A stretch of DNA of 64,000 bases from Bordetella sp. FB-8 (GTDB taxonomy: Bacteria > Pseudomonadota > Gammaproteobacteria > Burkholderiales > Burkholderiaceae_B): NCBI RefSeq assembly GCF_000382185.1, contig NZ_KB907784.1, forward strand, positions 2,009,633 through 2,073,632. Reading direction: 5' to 3'. The position numbers and the translations under genes are program-made. Numbering within the stretch: the stretch's first letter is position 1; every line of letters begins with the position of its first letter. The notes beneath the pieces are model-generated. The model was not told the origin of the DNA, made no database searches, and saw nothing but the letters and a program-made list of their open reading frames with translations. Positions 8,261 to 16,585 of the stretch are shown in pieces.

Positions 8261-8773
8261 CTACGTCTGCGCCGCCCACTGCGCCAGCGTGGCGATGGTG
8301 TTGATGTTGCGGGCCGTGCCGTCGCGCGCGGCGGGTATCTTCAGCTTCGAATTCGCCATGCCTTGGCCGTAGTGGACATAGATCTCGCGCTTGCCGGGGG
8401 CGACCTTCTCGTCGTTGCGGCCCGAGATGCTCTCGATCAGGTCCTCGGGCGGCGCCTTGTCCAGGAAGATGGCAACGGTGCGGTTGGGCGCCTCGCGCGC
8501 GAACGGATTGGCATCGAGCACCGCGGCCATTTCCGCGGCAGTGCGCACCACGACGCCGACCGGTTTGCCGGCATAGTCGTGCAGGGCCGCAGCCAGCGCC
8601 GCCTTGATCGCGTCGGCGCTGGCCTGGGCGTGAAAGACCACATTGCCGCTGGCGATGTAGGTGCGGACGTTGGAAAAACCCAGGGCTTCGCACTGAGCCT
8701 TGAGTTCGCTCATGGGCAGCTTGCCCGTTCCGCCGACGTTAACGGCGCGCAGCAGGGCGACATAGGCGGTCAT
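8261..8773 (-). CDS. DUF1697 family protein
   Basis: A 170-residue protein of the DUF1697 family, recognised from its start MTAYVALLRAVNVGGTGKLP, followed by TYIASGNVVFH and, towards the end, NSKLKIP. No catalytic role has been established for the family. The ATG at 8773 was chosen over the in-frame extension to 8809 because the family begins exactly here. Its start lies inside the 3' end of the upstream glycosylase gene (35-base overlap), so the two are probably cotranscribed and translationally coupled. Confidence 0.85.
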   Translation of the reverse strand: MTAYVALLRAVNVGGTGKLPMSELKAQCEALGFSNVRTYIASGNVVFHAQASADAIKAALAAALHDYAGKPVGVVVRTAAEMAAVLDANPFAREAPNRTVAIFLDKAPPEDLIESISGRNDEKVAPGKREIYVHYGQGMANSKLKIPAARDGTARNINTIATLAQWAAQT

Positions 8774-10280
8774 GGTGTTTTTCCTTTCTTGGCGCGTGGG
8801 TCGCAGCAAGTGGCTGATGCAGGCAGTTCCATAGATTGATCGTGGCGTAGCTGCGCCACGGGCTCCATGTCTGGGCCAGTGTGCTGATTTGCTTGGGAGT
8901 GCGGGGCGCCAGGGCTTTTTTAATCCCGATGTCCGTCGGCAGGAAGGCGTCGGGCCAGGCCATTGCGCGCAGGGCGATGTACTGGGCGGTCCAGGGGCCT
9001 ATGCCCGGTAGTTCCAGCAGCTTCTGCATTTCGCGTTCGGGCTGCGAGCCGGGTCCGAAGCCGATCTCTTGCGCGGCCAACGCCTGGGCCAGCGCGCGTA
9101 GGGTCCGCGCGCGCGTTCTGATGATGCCCAGCGGGCCCATGTGGCTCTCGATGTCGCCGTTCAGGGCGAGGATGCGCTCGGGGGAGGGGAATACATGGGA
9201 CAGGCCTGGGATGGCGGTCTGCACGGGCGTGCCGTAGCGGTCCACGACCCGGGCGGTCAGAGTGCGGGCGGCCCCGACGGTGATTTGCTGGCCGAGCACC
9301 GCCCGGACTGCCATTTCGAAGGGGTCGAAGCTGCCGGGCAGCCGCGTTCCGAGCACCTGCAGGCCTGGCGCCAGGCTGTTCATCGCGCTCAGTCCCTCGT
9401 GCACGGCCGCGGGGTCGCAGCCCAGGTCGAACAGGTGCCGCACGCGCGCCAGCACCGGCGCAAGCACGGGAAGCAGCGACACCGATACCTCGAGGTCCAG
9501 GGCTCTTTTTTTGGGCAGATGCTTCACACGGATCCAGCCCGAATGCGATTTGCCGTCATGCCCGGCAAGGGCGACGGCCCTGGCGTAGGCGCCGTCCTGG
9601 ATGACTTCCACCCCAGGTATGGCGCGCAACGCCAGAAATGCAAGCATGGCGTCCCATTGGTAGGGAGGCCGGTAGCTCAGCGTCAGGTTGATCTGCGCCG
9701 CCGATTCCACCTGCTTTTCTTTGCGGCGGCGTAGGGCCGAGGGCACGAGCCGATACTGGCGCTTGAATAGGGCGTTAAAGCGTCTGAGGCTGCCGAAACC
9801 CGCGGCCATGGCCACATCGACGACGGACAGCTCGGTGTCGGTCAGCAGGTTCTTGGCCAGAAGCAGCCGGCAGGTCTGCGTGTACTGGATGGGCGTGACG
9901 CTGAACTCGGCGGCGAACACCCGGCGCAGGTGCCGGTCGGTGCAACCGAGCCGGCGCGCAAGTTCTTCCAGCGAGCTATCGCTGCCGCAGTTGTCCTCCA
10001 GCAGCCTGGCCGCGCGCCTGGCAAGCGATGCCGAAGCGTCGATCGGCGCATTGCCCGGGGCCAGCTCCGGACGGCAGAGCAGGCAGGGCCGGTAGCCTGC
10101 CTGCTCTGCCGCCGCGGCCGTCCGGTGGAACGAGCAGTTCTCGAACTTGGGGACTTTTGCGCTGCAGACCGGGCGGCAGTAGATGCCCGTCGACGACACG
10201 GCGACGAAGAACCGTCCGTCGAATCTCGCATCCTTTGCCTTGAGTGCGGCATACCAGGCATCGCGATTGTCGTCGGCCAT
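8739..10280 (-). CDS. alkA: Ada/AlkA-type DNA-3-methyladenine glycosylase with AraC domain
   Basis: A 513-residue multidomain DNA repair protein. Residues about 1-75 form an Ada-type zinc domain with YCRPVC and CLLCRPE. Residues about 85-180 are an AraC helix-turn-helix (LEELARRLGCTDRHLRRVF). Next come an AlkA N-terminal domain and an HhH-GPD fold (LLELPGIGPWTAQYIALRA) with the catalytic Asp in FLPTDIGIK. It excises alkylated bases, and the N-terminal half could sense methyl phosphotriesters and regulate transcription. The start at 10280 has GGAG nine bases upstream. The Ada O6-methyltransferase domain is absent. The C-terminal tail runs 35 bases into the next gene. Confidence 0.9.
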   Translation of the reverse strand: MADDNRDAWYAALKAKDARFDGRFFVAVSSTGIYCRPVCSAKVPKFENCSFHRTAAAAEQAGYRPCLLCRPELAPGNAPIDASASLARRAARLLEDNCGSDSSLEELARRLGCTDRHLRRVFAAEFSVTPIQYTQTCRLLLAKNLLTDTELSVVDVAMAAGFGSLRRFNALFKRQYRLVPSALRRRKEKQVESAAQINLTLSYRPPYQWDAMLAFLALRAIPGVEVIQDGAYARAVALAGHDGKSHSGWIRVKHLPKKRALDLEVSVSLLPVLAPVLARVRHLFDLGCDPAAVHEGLSAMNSLAPGLQVLGTRLPGSFDPFEMAVRAVLGQQITVGAARTLTARVVDRYGTPVQTAIPGLSHVFPSPERILALNGDIESHMGPLGIIRTRARTLRALAQALAAQEIGFGPGSQPEREMQKLLELPGIGPWTAQYIALRAMAWPDAFLPTDIGIKKALAPRTPKQISTLAQTWSPWRSYATINLWNCLHQPLAATHAPRKEKHHDRLCRPAARR

Positions 10281-10369
10281 CGATGTTTTCTCCATAGGCT
10301 GGACTCTATCGGTCATGCGCGCATTTTTCCCGCCATTTTCGGACATGAGGGCGCATGGGGGAAACAGCC

Positions 10370-10735
10370 TTACGCATCGCCCAGCAAGAGCGCGTTCAAG
10401 TGGACCCCCGAGGCCGCGTTGGCAAAGCCGTCGAAACGGCCTTGGGCCAAAGCCTGCGCGGCGGCCATGAAGCCGCCCCAGGCCGAACGCGCCAGTCCTC
10501 CCCCGACGCTGACGCGGCGCACGCCCAGGGCGGCGAGATCATCGAGCGTAAAGGGCGAGACGCTCCCGACCAGGACGTTGACCGGCTTGGGGGACACGGC
10601 CCCGACCACGGCCTCGATCTGTTCACGGGTCTGGATCCCTGGCGCATACAGGCAGTCGGCCCCGGCGTGCGCGTAGGCCTTCAAGCGCGTCAGCGCATCG
10701 TCCAGATCGGGAACGCCGGCCACGAAGTTCTCGGC
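10370..10735 (-). pseudogene. 5'-truncated isocitrate lyase/PEP mutase family gene
   Basis: The frame encodes about 120 residues matching only the C-terminal half of the isocitrate lyase/phosphoenolpyruvate phosphomutase family: AENFVAGVPDLDDALTRLKA, then GADCLYAPG, KPVNVLVG and the C-terminal LGVRRVSVGGGLARSA. Homologues are about 250-280 residues and carry the catalytic KxCG and metal-binding Asp/Glu residues in the N-terminal half. Here only nine codons precede GTG 10723 before an in-frame TGA at 10748-10750, so that half is lost. The break lies near 10735, about 55 bases before the divergent isochorismatase-type gene. The product would be inactive. Confidence 0.8.
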
Positions 10736-10789
10736 CCATCCGCTATTTCACACTAAAATTCCGGGACCCGAACTTTCAGGCTTGCAGCC

Positions 10790-11341
10790 ATGACTACGCA
10801 GATCGATCGTCTCAATACCGCGCTTGTCGTGATCGATCTTCAGAACGGCGTCGTGGCACACGCCTATCGGCGCGACCAGGTGCTGGGCACGGTCAACGCG
10901 CTGGTCCAGCGCGCGCGGCGCGCGCGCGCGCCGGTTGTCTGGATCCGCCATGGCGACGAGGATTTGAAAGCGGGCAGCCGGGCGTGGGAGATCGCAGCCG
11001 AACTGGCCCCCGCGCCGGACGAGGTGATCGTCGAGAAGCGCTACCGCGATGCATTCGAAGGCACCGATCTTGAACAGGTGTTCTCCAGGCTGGGCGTGGG
11101 CAAGCTCTTCGTGGCCGGCGCCGAGACGGACATGTGCGTGCGCTCGACCCTGCACGGCGCGCTTGTGCGCGGCTACGATGCCATCCTGGTCGGCGATGCG
11201 CATACGACGATAGACAGGACGCAGGAAGGCGTGCCCGACCCGCAGGGGGTGATCAATCACACCAATTTGTACTGGAGCAATCAAAGGGCGCCGGGGCGCT
11301 CGGGCGGGGTGATCCAGAGTGCGGACGTCGATTTCGAGTAG
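10790..11341 (+). CDS. Isochorismatase-family cysteine hydrolase
   Basis: A 183-residue cysteine hydrolase of the isochorismatase/nicotinamidase superfamily. The catalytic triad is visible as Asp in LVVIDLQNGVV, Lys in IVEKRYRDAF and the nucleophile Cys in GAETDMCVRSTLHGA. Length is typical. Substrates range from isochorismate to nicotinamide and various amides, and nothing in the neighbourhood fixes the substrate here. A TRIC-type channel gene follows 32 bases downstream and may be cotranscribed. Confidence 0.88.
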   Translation: MTTQIDRLNTALVVIDLQNGVVAHAYRRDQVLGTVNALVQRARRARAPVVWIRHGDEDLKAGSRAWEIAAELAPAPDEVIVEKRYRDAFEGTDLEQVFSRLGVGKLFVAGAETDMCVRSTLHGALVRGYDAILVGDAHTTIDRTQEGVPDPQGVINHTNLYWSNQRAPGRSGGVIQSADVDFE

Positions 11342-11373
11342 CGCGCCGGTTTGCGCGTAAAAGGAAGTGCATC

Positions 11374-12006
11374 GTGCATCCCCATGTCCACGCGGTCTAT
11401 GCTTTTCTCGACCTGACCGGAACCTTCGCGTTTGCCGTCAGCGGCGCGGTCGCCGCGCGGCAGAGGCGGCTTGATCTGTTCGGCATCGCGACGGTCGCGT
11501 TCATGGTGGCCTGCGGCGGGGGCATCGTGCGCGATGTCTGTATCGGCGCGACGCCCCCGGTCGGGCTTTCGAACTGGCACTACCTGGCGGTTTCGCTGGT
11601 GGCGTCGGCGCTCACGATCATTGCCTATCCGCAGGTGCGGCGCCTGCGCCAGCCGGTGCTTTTCTTCGATGCCATCGGGCTGGGTCTGTTTGCCGTATCG
11701 GGCGCCGAGAAGTCGCTGGTGTACGGGCAGAGCGTCGAACTCGCAATTCTGCTGGGCACGGTGAGTGCGGTCGGCGGCGGCGTGATGCGCGACGTGGTTC
11801 TTTCGCGCGTTCCCGCCATCCTTGAACGTGATATCTACGCCCTGGCCGCGCTGCTGGGCGCGGCGGTGCAGGTGGGGTTCATCTATGTAGGCTGGATAGA
11901 CTGGTGGACGCCGTGGTTCGCCACGGCCGTGTGCGTCGTGGTGCGGCTCGCATCGCTGTATTTCGGCTGGCGCCTGCCGGTGTTCGCAGACGGCGCAAAG
12001 CGGTGA
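11374..12006 (+). CDS. Trimeric intracellular cation channel (TRIC/UPF0126) family protein
   Basis: A 210-residue membrane protein with two copies of a three-helix unit plus a seventh helix. Each unit has the family signature: GGGIVRDVCIG in the first, GGGVMRDVVLS in the second. Prokaryotic TRIC proteins are homotrimeric, K+-permeable channels. Translation probably starts at the GTG at 11374, preceded by AAGGAAG. No ATG in frame fits, and the longer upstream frame overlaps the isochorismatase gene. It ends 13 bases before the convergent pyruvate kinase stop. Confidence 0.88.
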   Translation: MHPHVHAVYAFLDLTGTFAFAVSGAVAARQRRLDLFGIATVAFMVACGGGIVRDVCIGATPPVGLSNWHYLAVSLVASALTIIAYPQVRRLRQPVLFFDAIGLGLFAVSGAEKSLVYGQSVELAILLGTVSAVGGGVMRDVVLSRVPAILERDIYALAALLGAAVQVGFIYVGWIDWWTPWFATAVCVVVRLASLYFGWRLPVFADGAKR

Positions 12007-12019
12007 CCCGCCGGCTGGC

Positions 12020-13462
12020 TCATTGCACTGGCAGGATCTTCATGCCGTTGGTGCCGCCGCTGTCCCGGTAGACGTCCCCTTTGGTCAGTATGACCCAATC
12101 GCCGGCTTGCACCAGCCCGCGCTGCTTCAGTTCCTCGATCGCCGCATCGCTCAGTTGCGCCGGATCGTAGGCGGCCGGATCGAAGGGCACGGTGTACACC
12201 CCGCGAAAGAGCGCGACGCGGTTCTGCGTGGCGGGGTGCGGGCTGTAGCAGTAGATGGGTATGCCCGAACGTATGCGCGACATGATGAGCGGCGTATGGC
12301 CGCTTTCGGTCATGGCGATGACGGCCTTGACGCTGCGAAAGTGATTGGCCGCGTACATCGCGGCCAGTGCGATGGTCTCATCGCAGCGCGAGAAGGTTTC
12401 CTCCAGCCGATGGTGCGAATGCGTGGTCGAGGGGTTCTTCTCGGCGCCCAGGCAGACGCGGGCCATGGCCTCGACGGCCTCGATGGGGTATTGCCCGGAA
12501 GCGCTTTCGGCCGAGAGCATGACGGCGTCGGTGTAGTCCAGCACCGCGTTGGCCACGTCGGAAACTTCGGCGCGCGTGGGCAGGGGGCTGGAGATCATCG
12601 ACTCCATCATCTGCGTGGCGGTGATGACCATCTTGTCCAGGGTGCGGGCGTGCTGGATGATGCGCTTCTGGATGCCGACCAGCTCCGCGTCGCCCACTTC
12701 GACGCCCAGGTCGCCGCGTGCCACCATGACGCCGTCGCTGGCGCGTATCAGCGAGTCCAGCGCCTCGTCGTCGGCTACGGCTTCGGCTCGCTCGATCTTG
12801 GCGATGATCCAGGCCTGGCTGCCCGCGGCGCGCACCAGCGCCCGCGCTTGGTCGATATCCGAGCCGTAGCGCGGAAAGGACACGGCCACGTAGTCCAGCT
12901 GCAGATCGGCGACGATCTTGATGTCGGCGCGGTCCTTGTCGGTCAGGCTGGGCGCCGACAGGCCGCCGCCGCGGCGGTTGATGCCTTTGTTGTTAGACAG
13001 CGGTCCGCCGATCGTGACGGTGGTGTGCACGCAGTCCGCGCCCACGCTGTCCACGCGCAGCACCACGCGGCCATCGTCCAGCAGCAGCTCGTCGCCGGGA
13101 CGGCAGTCATGCACCAGTTCCGGGTATTCGATGCCCACGATATCGGCGTTGCCCGCATCGTGGGGGTGGCTGTTGGACAAGGTGAAGGCCGCGCCGACCT
13201 TGAGCGTTACCTTGTCCTGGGCAAAGCGCGCGATGCGTATCTTCGGCCCTTGCAGATCGCCCATCAATGCCACGAAACGTCCATATTTGGCGGCGGCTTC
13301 GCGCACCCGCTGCGCGCGCTCGCGATGGTCGTCGGCGCTGCCGTGCGAGAAGTTCAGGCGGGCCACATCCATGCCCGCGCGAACCAGCGCTTCGATGCGT
13401 TCAGGCGACGAGGTTGCCGGGCCCAGCGTGGCGACGATTTTGGTACGGCGCAGTACGGTCAT
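12020..13462 (-). CDS. pyk: Pyruvate kinase
   Basis: A 480-residue glycolytic enzyme converting phosphoenolpyruvate and ADP to pyruvate and ATP. Visible motifs are the N-terminal RRTKIVATLGPATSS, the substrate-binding RLNFSHG, LMGDLQGPKIRI, and the metal-binding MVARGDLGVEVG, followed by the allosteric C-terminal domain (SGHTPLIMSRIRSGIPIYCY). The length equals that of Burkholderiales enzymes. The ATG at 13462 overlaps the stop codon of the upstream cysteine-cluster gene by 4 bases, so the pair is translationally coupled. Confidence 0.96.
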   Translation of the reverse strand: MTVLRRTKIVATLGPATSSPERIEALVRAGMDVARLNFSHGSADDHRERAQRVREAAAKYGRFVALMGDLQGPKIRIARFAQDKVTLKVGAAFTLSNSHPHDAGNADIVGIEYPELVHDCRPGDELLLDDGRVVLRVDSVGADCVHTTVTIGGPLSNNKGINRRGGGLSAPSLTDKDRADIKIVADLQLDYVAVSFPRYGSDIDQARALVRAAGSQAWIIAKIERAEAVADDEALDSLIRASDGVMVARGDLGVEVGDAELVGIQKRIIQHARTLDKMVITATQMMESMISSPLPTRAEVSDVANAVLDYTDAVMLSAESASGQYPIEAVEAMARVCLGAEKNPSTTHSHHRLEETFSRCDETIALAAMYAANHFRSVKAVIAMTESGHTPLIMSRIRSGIPIYCYSPHPATQNRVALFRGVYTVPFDPAAYDPAQLSDAAIEELKQRGLVQAGDWVILTKGDVYRDSGGTNGMKILPVQ

Positions 13463-14205
13463 GACAATCCTTTGGGGAAGAAATCGCGGATATCGGCGAC
13501 ATCCATTTCACCGATCTGCGCGGCCAGAAGATGCGGCACGCGCGCGTCGAACAGCGGGATGGGAACCAGGTGGTCGGGCTGGAGCTCGCAGAGTTTGTCG
13601 GAAGGGGCCATGCTCAGGCAACTGCGGCACACCATGGGGCGATGCGCGTAGATCGCGCATTTGCCGCCTTTGCCGGGAGGCAGGCTGGGTTCCGCGGCGA
13701 GAAACGGGCAGGGCCAGGCGTAGCTGTGTCCCATATCGGGCCGGGTCGAAGCGGCCGATGTCTCGTTGCGTCCGGGGCTGACCTGGGACGGCGGCGTTTC
13801 CGGAGCGACGCCAATGGCCTTGCCGATCAGTTCGGCTTCGACGCGGGTGATGGTCACGGGCGTATAGCAGCAGTGCGAACAGTGGCTGGTCATGCAGGCA
13901 GACAGGGGCTGCGCGATCTGGTTCAGCCGCTCTGTCAGTTCGCGCAGCCAGGCCATGCGGGTTTCGCGCGGCAGGTTTTCGTCCTGCGTGGCCTTGACCA
14001 GTACGGACAGGGTCGAGCGGTCCTCAGCCAACCGCTGCCGGACTTTTTCCACCTGTCCGGGGGCATAGGCAAGGGCCTGTTCATAAGCTTTACGCAGCGC
14101 TTCGGGCAGGATGGATGCGCTTTGCGCGACCTTCGCGTCGGATTGTTCACGATTCGCGGCAAAAATCTTTTCGATCTGTGCGATCGTCAATACCGGTTCT
14201 TGCAT
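13459..14205 (-). CDS. YkgJ-like cysteine-cluster protein
   Basis: A 248-residue cytoplasmic protein with a putative zinc- or iron-chelating cysteine cluster: CMTSHCSHCC at about residues 104-113, then CPFL, CAIY and RPMVCRSC. This arrangement is the YkgJ/CxxCxxCC family signature. The N-terminal 100 residues are a helical region rich in Gln/Glu/Arg. The start MQEPVLTIAQ at 14205 is preferred over an in-frame extension to 14241. It overlaps pyk by 4 bases. The function of the family is unproven. Confidence 0.85.
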   Translation of the reverse strand: MQEPVLTIAQIEKIFAANREQSDAKVAQSASILPEALRKAYEQALAYAPGQVEKVRQRLAEDRSTLSVLVKATQDENLPRETRMAWLRELTERLNQIAQPLSACMTSHCSHCCYTPVTITRVEAELIGKAIGVAPETPPSQVSPGRNETSAASTRPDMGHSYAWPCPFLAAEPSLPPGKGGKCAIYAHRPMVCRSCLSMAPSDKLCELQPDHLVPIPLFDARVPHLLAAQIGEMDVADIRDFFPKGLS

Positions 14206-14292
14206 GGTTTCTCGTGAGTGGGGGCGGAAGACCAGGGGCACATTCTAGGGTCAAGCCACGGCTGACTGCATCAAGGGTGTACCCGTGCCGGA

Positions 14293-15225
14293 TCAGGCCG
14301 GAGTGCAGATGCGCCGGTTGCGCCGCGCATGGCAATCGTAGTGCCATACCACCACGTGTGGCAGGCCGGCGATGTGCTCGGCTTGCGCCAACTCGCTTTC
14401 AATGTATTCGGTGATGCCCAGCTCGACCAGCGCGCGGCGCTTGAATTCGGCTGCCGGGATGTCCAGTGACGGCCGCAGCAGCAGGCGGGACGGCGCCAGT
14501 CCGTGGCGGGCCAGCCAGGCTTCGGTACGGTCGCGGTCTTTTTCCAGCCGGCCTGAAACGATGAGATCGCCGCTGCGCCAGTCGGGATGCGGCGCCAGGG
14601 CCGGCAGGCGGTCGCGCGCGGCCAGCGCGGCCTGCAGGTCGCTGGTGTACAAGGCCGCCGGTACGTCTTCCAGGAACACCCCGTCCAGGTCGAAGGCGGT
14701 GAGCCAGCAGGCCAGGTCGTCGTGGCCGGTACGGTCGGGCGAGGTGGGGGCCAGTTGCGAACGCTCCCAGGCAAAGAGATAGCGCTCGCCTGCCTGCAGC
14801 TTGGCACCGTAATAGTCGGGCACGTGCCGGCTCAGGTCGTCCCAGCAAACCACCATGAGATCCACGTGGGCGCCGCGCTCTTGCAGCGCATGTCGGACGC
14901 GCTCTAGCGTATGGCCCTTGCCGGCCACGTCTTCCACCAGCAGCAGGCGCGCGGTGCGGTGCGGCGGCAGGTTGTGCAAGCGCACCGTGCCGGCGGCTCT
15001 GTCATAGTAGGCTGTGCCATGCGCGATGCCGGTCATCTGGCTGAGCATGGTGGCCAGGTATAGACCGCCGCGCGCCAGGCCGACAATGGCGTCGTAGCGG
15101 CAGGCCATGACTTCGCGTCGATGGTGCAGCGCGATGTTCTCAATGTCCTGGTACGAGAACCAGCGGCGCCGTTCGCCGCCGAGGTCCACGAGCGTGCCGA
15201 TGGGAAAGTGGGGGGCGGGATGCAT
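14293..15225 (-). CDS. Phosphoribosyltransferase-HAD hydrolase fusion protein
   Basis: A 310-residue two-domain protein. Residues about 15-150 are a type I phosphoribosyltransferase, with IVGLARGGLYLA and the PRPP loop LLLVEDVAGKGHTLE. Residues about 170-300 look like a HAD phosphatase: FDLDGVFLED with the two Asp of motif I, then VSGRLEKDRDRTEAWL corresponding to motif II, and a Lys at EFKRRAL. Such a fusion could convert a base to a nucleotide and dephosphorylate it, but the substrate is unknown. It is transcribed divergently from a small cysteine-containing hypothetical gene, with 50 bases between the starts. Confidence 0.8.
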   Translation of the reverse strand: MHPAPHFPIGTLVDLGGERRRWFSYQDIENIALHHRREVMACRYDAIVGLARGGLYLATMLSQMTGIAHGTAYYDRAAGTVRLHNLPPHRTARLLLVEDVAGKGHTLERVRHALQERGAHVDLMVVCWDDLSRHVPDYYGAKLQAGERYLFAWERSQLAPTSPDRTGHDDLACWLTAFDLDGVFLEDVPAALYTSDLQAALAARDRLPALAPHPDWRSGDLIVSGRLEKDRDRTEAWLARHGLAPSRLLLRPSLDIPAAEFKRRALVELGITEYIESELAQAEHIAGLPHVVVWHYDCHARRNRRICTPA

Positions 15226-15275
15226 GGCCTGGTATGCGGTTTGGATTACGATGTTGGTCTTTCGTGCACGTAGCC

Positions 15276-15677
15276 ATGCATTCTAGTCTTCCTATACGTA
15301 CTGCCTGCCCGCCCGGCGCCTGCGCCTGCGGCCGCGAAACGCTGCTGGCCGATCCGCGGGCGGACCAGCGCGTATTGCTGTTGACCAAGGCGGAAGAAAA
15401 CAAATTGGTAGAGCGTCTGGAAAGCGTCGAAACCCTGGCTGAACTGCGGCGTATGCAGGTCAGGATGCAGGACCTTTTGGGCCTGGTGGTGCGTATCGCG
15501 CCGGGTCCCAACGAAGTGCACACGATGCGCGGCTTCGAGATCCGCATCGAGGACATGCCGGGGCTGTGCAGCAAGACGCGCCAGGCCATCCCGGCGGCCA
15601 TACGGCGCGGCCTGCAACGCCGACCCGAGATCGCCTACGCGTTGCTGAACGAGCGTGATCTGCTGGCCGATGCCTGA
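15276..15677 (+). CDS. Conserved-looking small protein with N-terminal CxxxxCxC motif
   Basis: A 133-residue protein I do not recognise. The N-terminus contains ACPPGACACGRE (Cys 11, 16 and 18), a possible metal-binding knuckle. The rest is helical, with many charged residues and a basic segment (TRQAIPAAIRRGLQRR). The start was set at 15276 rather than 15234 because the earlier codons overlap the divergent promoter region. It is followed 44 bases downstream by an esterase gene with its own AAAAGGAG ribosome site. Coding potential is supported by length and codon usage only. Confidence 0.65.
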   Translation: MHSSLPIRTACPPGACACGRETLLADPRADQRVLLLTKAEENKLVERLESVETLAELRRMQVRMQDLLGLVVRIAPGPNEVHTMRGFEIRIEDMPGLCSKTRQAIPAAIRRGLQRRPEIAYALLNERDLLADA

Positions 15678-15721
15678 GGATTGCCGCGCTGCGCGACGCG
15701 CCCCGGAAAAGGAGATTCGCA

Positions 15722-16513
15722 ATGTCCGACCAAGCAAACAATCCGGCCAGCGCCGCGGCGCCCGAGGTAGCGACGCCCGACGTAGCGACGCCCGACGCGA
15801 AATCCGGCACCTACGTGCTCGTTCACGGCGCCTGGCACGGCGGATGGTGCTGGGATGTTGTCGCGCGGATATTGCGCACGCACGGCCATCGGGTGTTCAC
15901 GCCGACACTGACCGGGCTCGGCGAGCGAGCCCACCTGCTTACGCCCCAGACCGGTCTTCAGACATTCATTCAGGACCTCGTCGACGTGCTCGATCACAAC
16001 GACGTGTCCAATGCGATTCTCGTGGGGCACAGCTTCGGCGGACTGTCCCTCATCGGTGCCGCCGACCGCGTGCCGCAGCGTATACGCCAGCTGGTTTTCC
16101 TGGATGCGATGGTGCTGTCCAACGGCGAGTCGGCTTTCTCGGGCCTGCCCGCCGACGTCGTCGCCAAACGCACCAGGCTGGCGATGGAAACCAGCAACGG
16201 GCTGACGGTGCCGGTGCCCCCGGCGCGCGCCTTCGGTGTGTTCGATCCCGAACAGGTGGCATTGATCGAGCGCCATTGCACCCCGCATCCGTTCAAGACC
16301 TTTACCGATCCCATGGTCTTGCAGGGGCCGCCAGGCGGCACGCTGCCCAAGGTTTACATCCAGTGTGTCGATCCCATTTATGCGCCGCTGCAGGACAGCC
16401 GCGACTTCGTCAGGACACGTAAGGATTGGGCATGGGACCAGATCGCGACCGGGCACGACGCCATGCTCAGCGCCCCCGCGGAGCTGGCCGATAAACTGCT
16501 GGCGTTCGCGTAG
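15722..16513 (+). CDS. Alpha/beta-hydrolase, methylesterase/hydroxynitrile-lyase-like
   Basis: A 263-residue serine hydrolase. The oxyanion segment VLVHGAWHGGWCWD, the nucleophile elbow VGHSFGGLS and a C-terminal TGHDAMLSAP with the catalytic His are clear. The Asp is expected near YIQCVDPIYAPLQD. This family includes plant salicylate methylesterases and bacterial esterases acting on small esters. The first about 28 residues are an Ala/Pro/Asp-rich extension containing a repeated PDVATPD unit, absent from homologues. Ribosome site AAAAGGAG precedes the start. Confidence 0.87.
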   Translation: MSDQANNPASAAAPEVATPDVATPDAKSGTYVLVHGAWHGGWCWDVVARILRTHGHRVFTPTLTGLGERAHLLTPQTGLQTFIQDLVDVLDHNDVSNAILVGHSFGGLSLIGAADRVPQRIRQLVFLDAMVLSNGESAFSGLPADVVAKRTRLAMETSNGLTVPVPPARAFGVFDPEQVALIERHCTPHPFKTFTDPMVLQGPPGGTLPKVYIQCVDPIYAPLQDSRDFVRTRKDWAWDQIATGHDAMLSAPAELADKLLAFA

Positions 16514-16524
16514 GAATCCGTTTT

Positions 16525-16560
16525 CACAAAAACAGCGGGGCCGGTCTGCCCGGCCTCGCT
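16525..16560 (-). terminator. Rho-independent terminator of the opgGH operon
   Basis: On the minus strand, AGCGAGGCCGG, a short loop, then CCGGCCCCGCT form a stem with one mismatch, followed directly by GTTTTTG. This is a classical intrinsic terminator just beyond the opgH stop at 16586. It also lies in the convergent gap behind the esterase gene. Confidence 0.75.
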
Positions 16561-16585
16561 GCCTGCTTAGCGCGACTGCCGGCGG

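Noticed and set aside
12023..13651. 542-codon plus-strand frame over pyk
   Set aside because: High-GC antisense shadow of pyruvate kinase; composition is biased to Arg, His, Gly and Val and shows no family motif.
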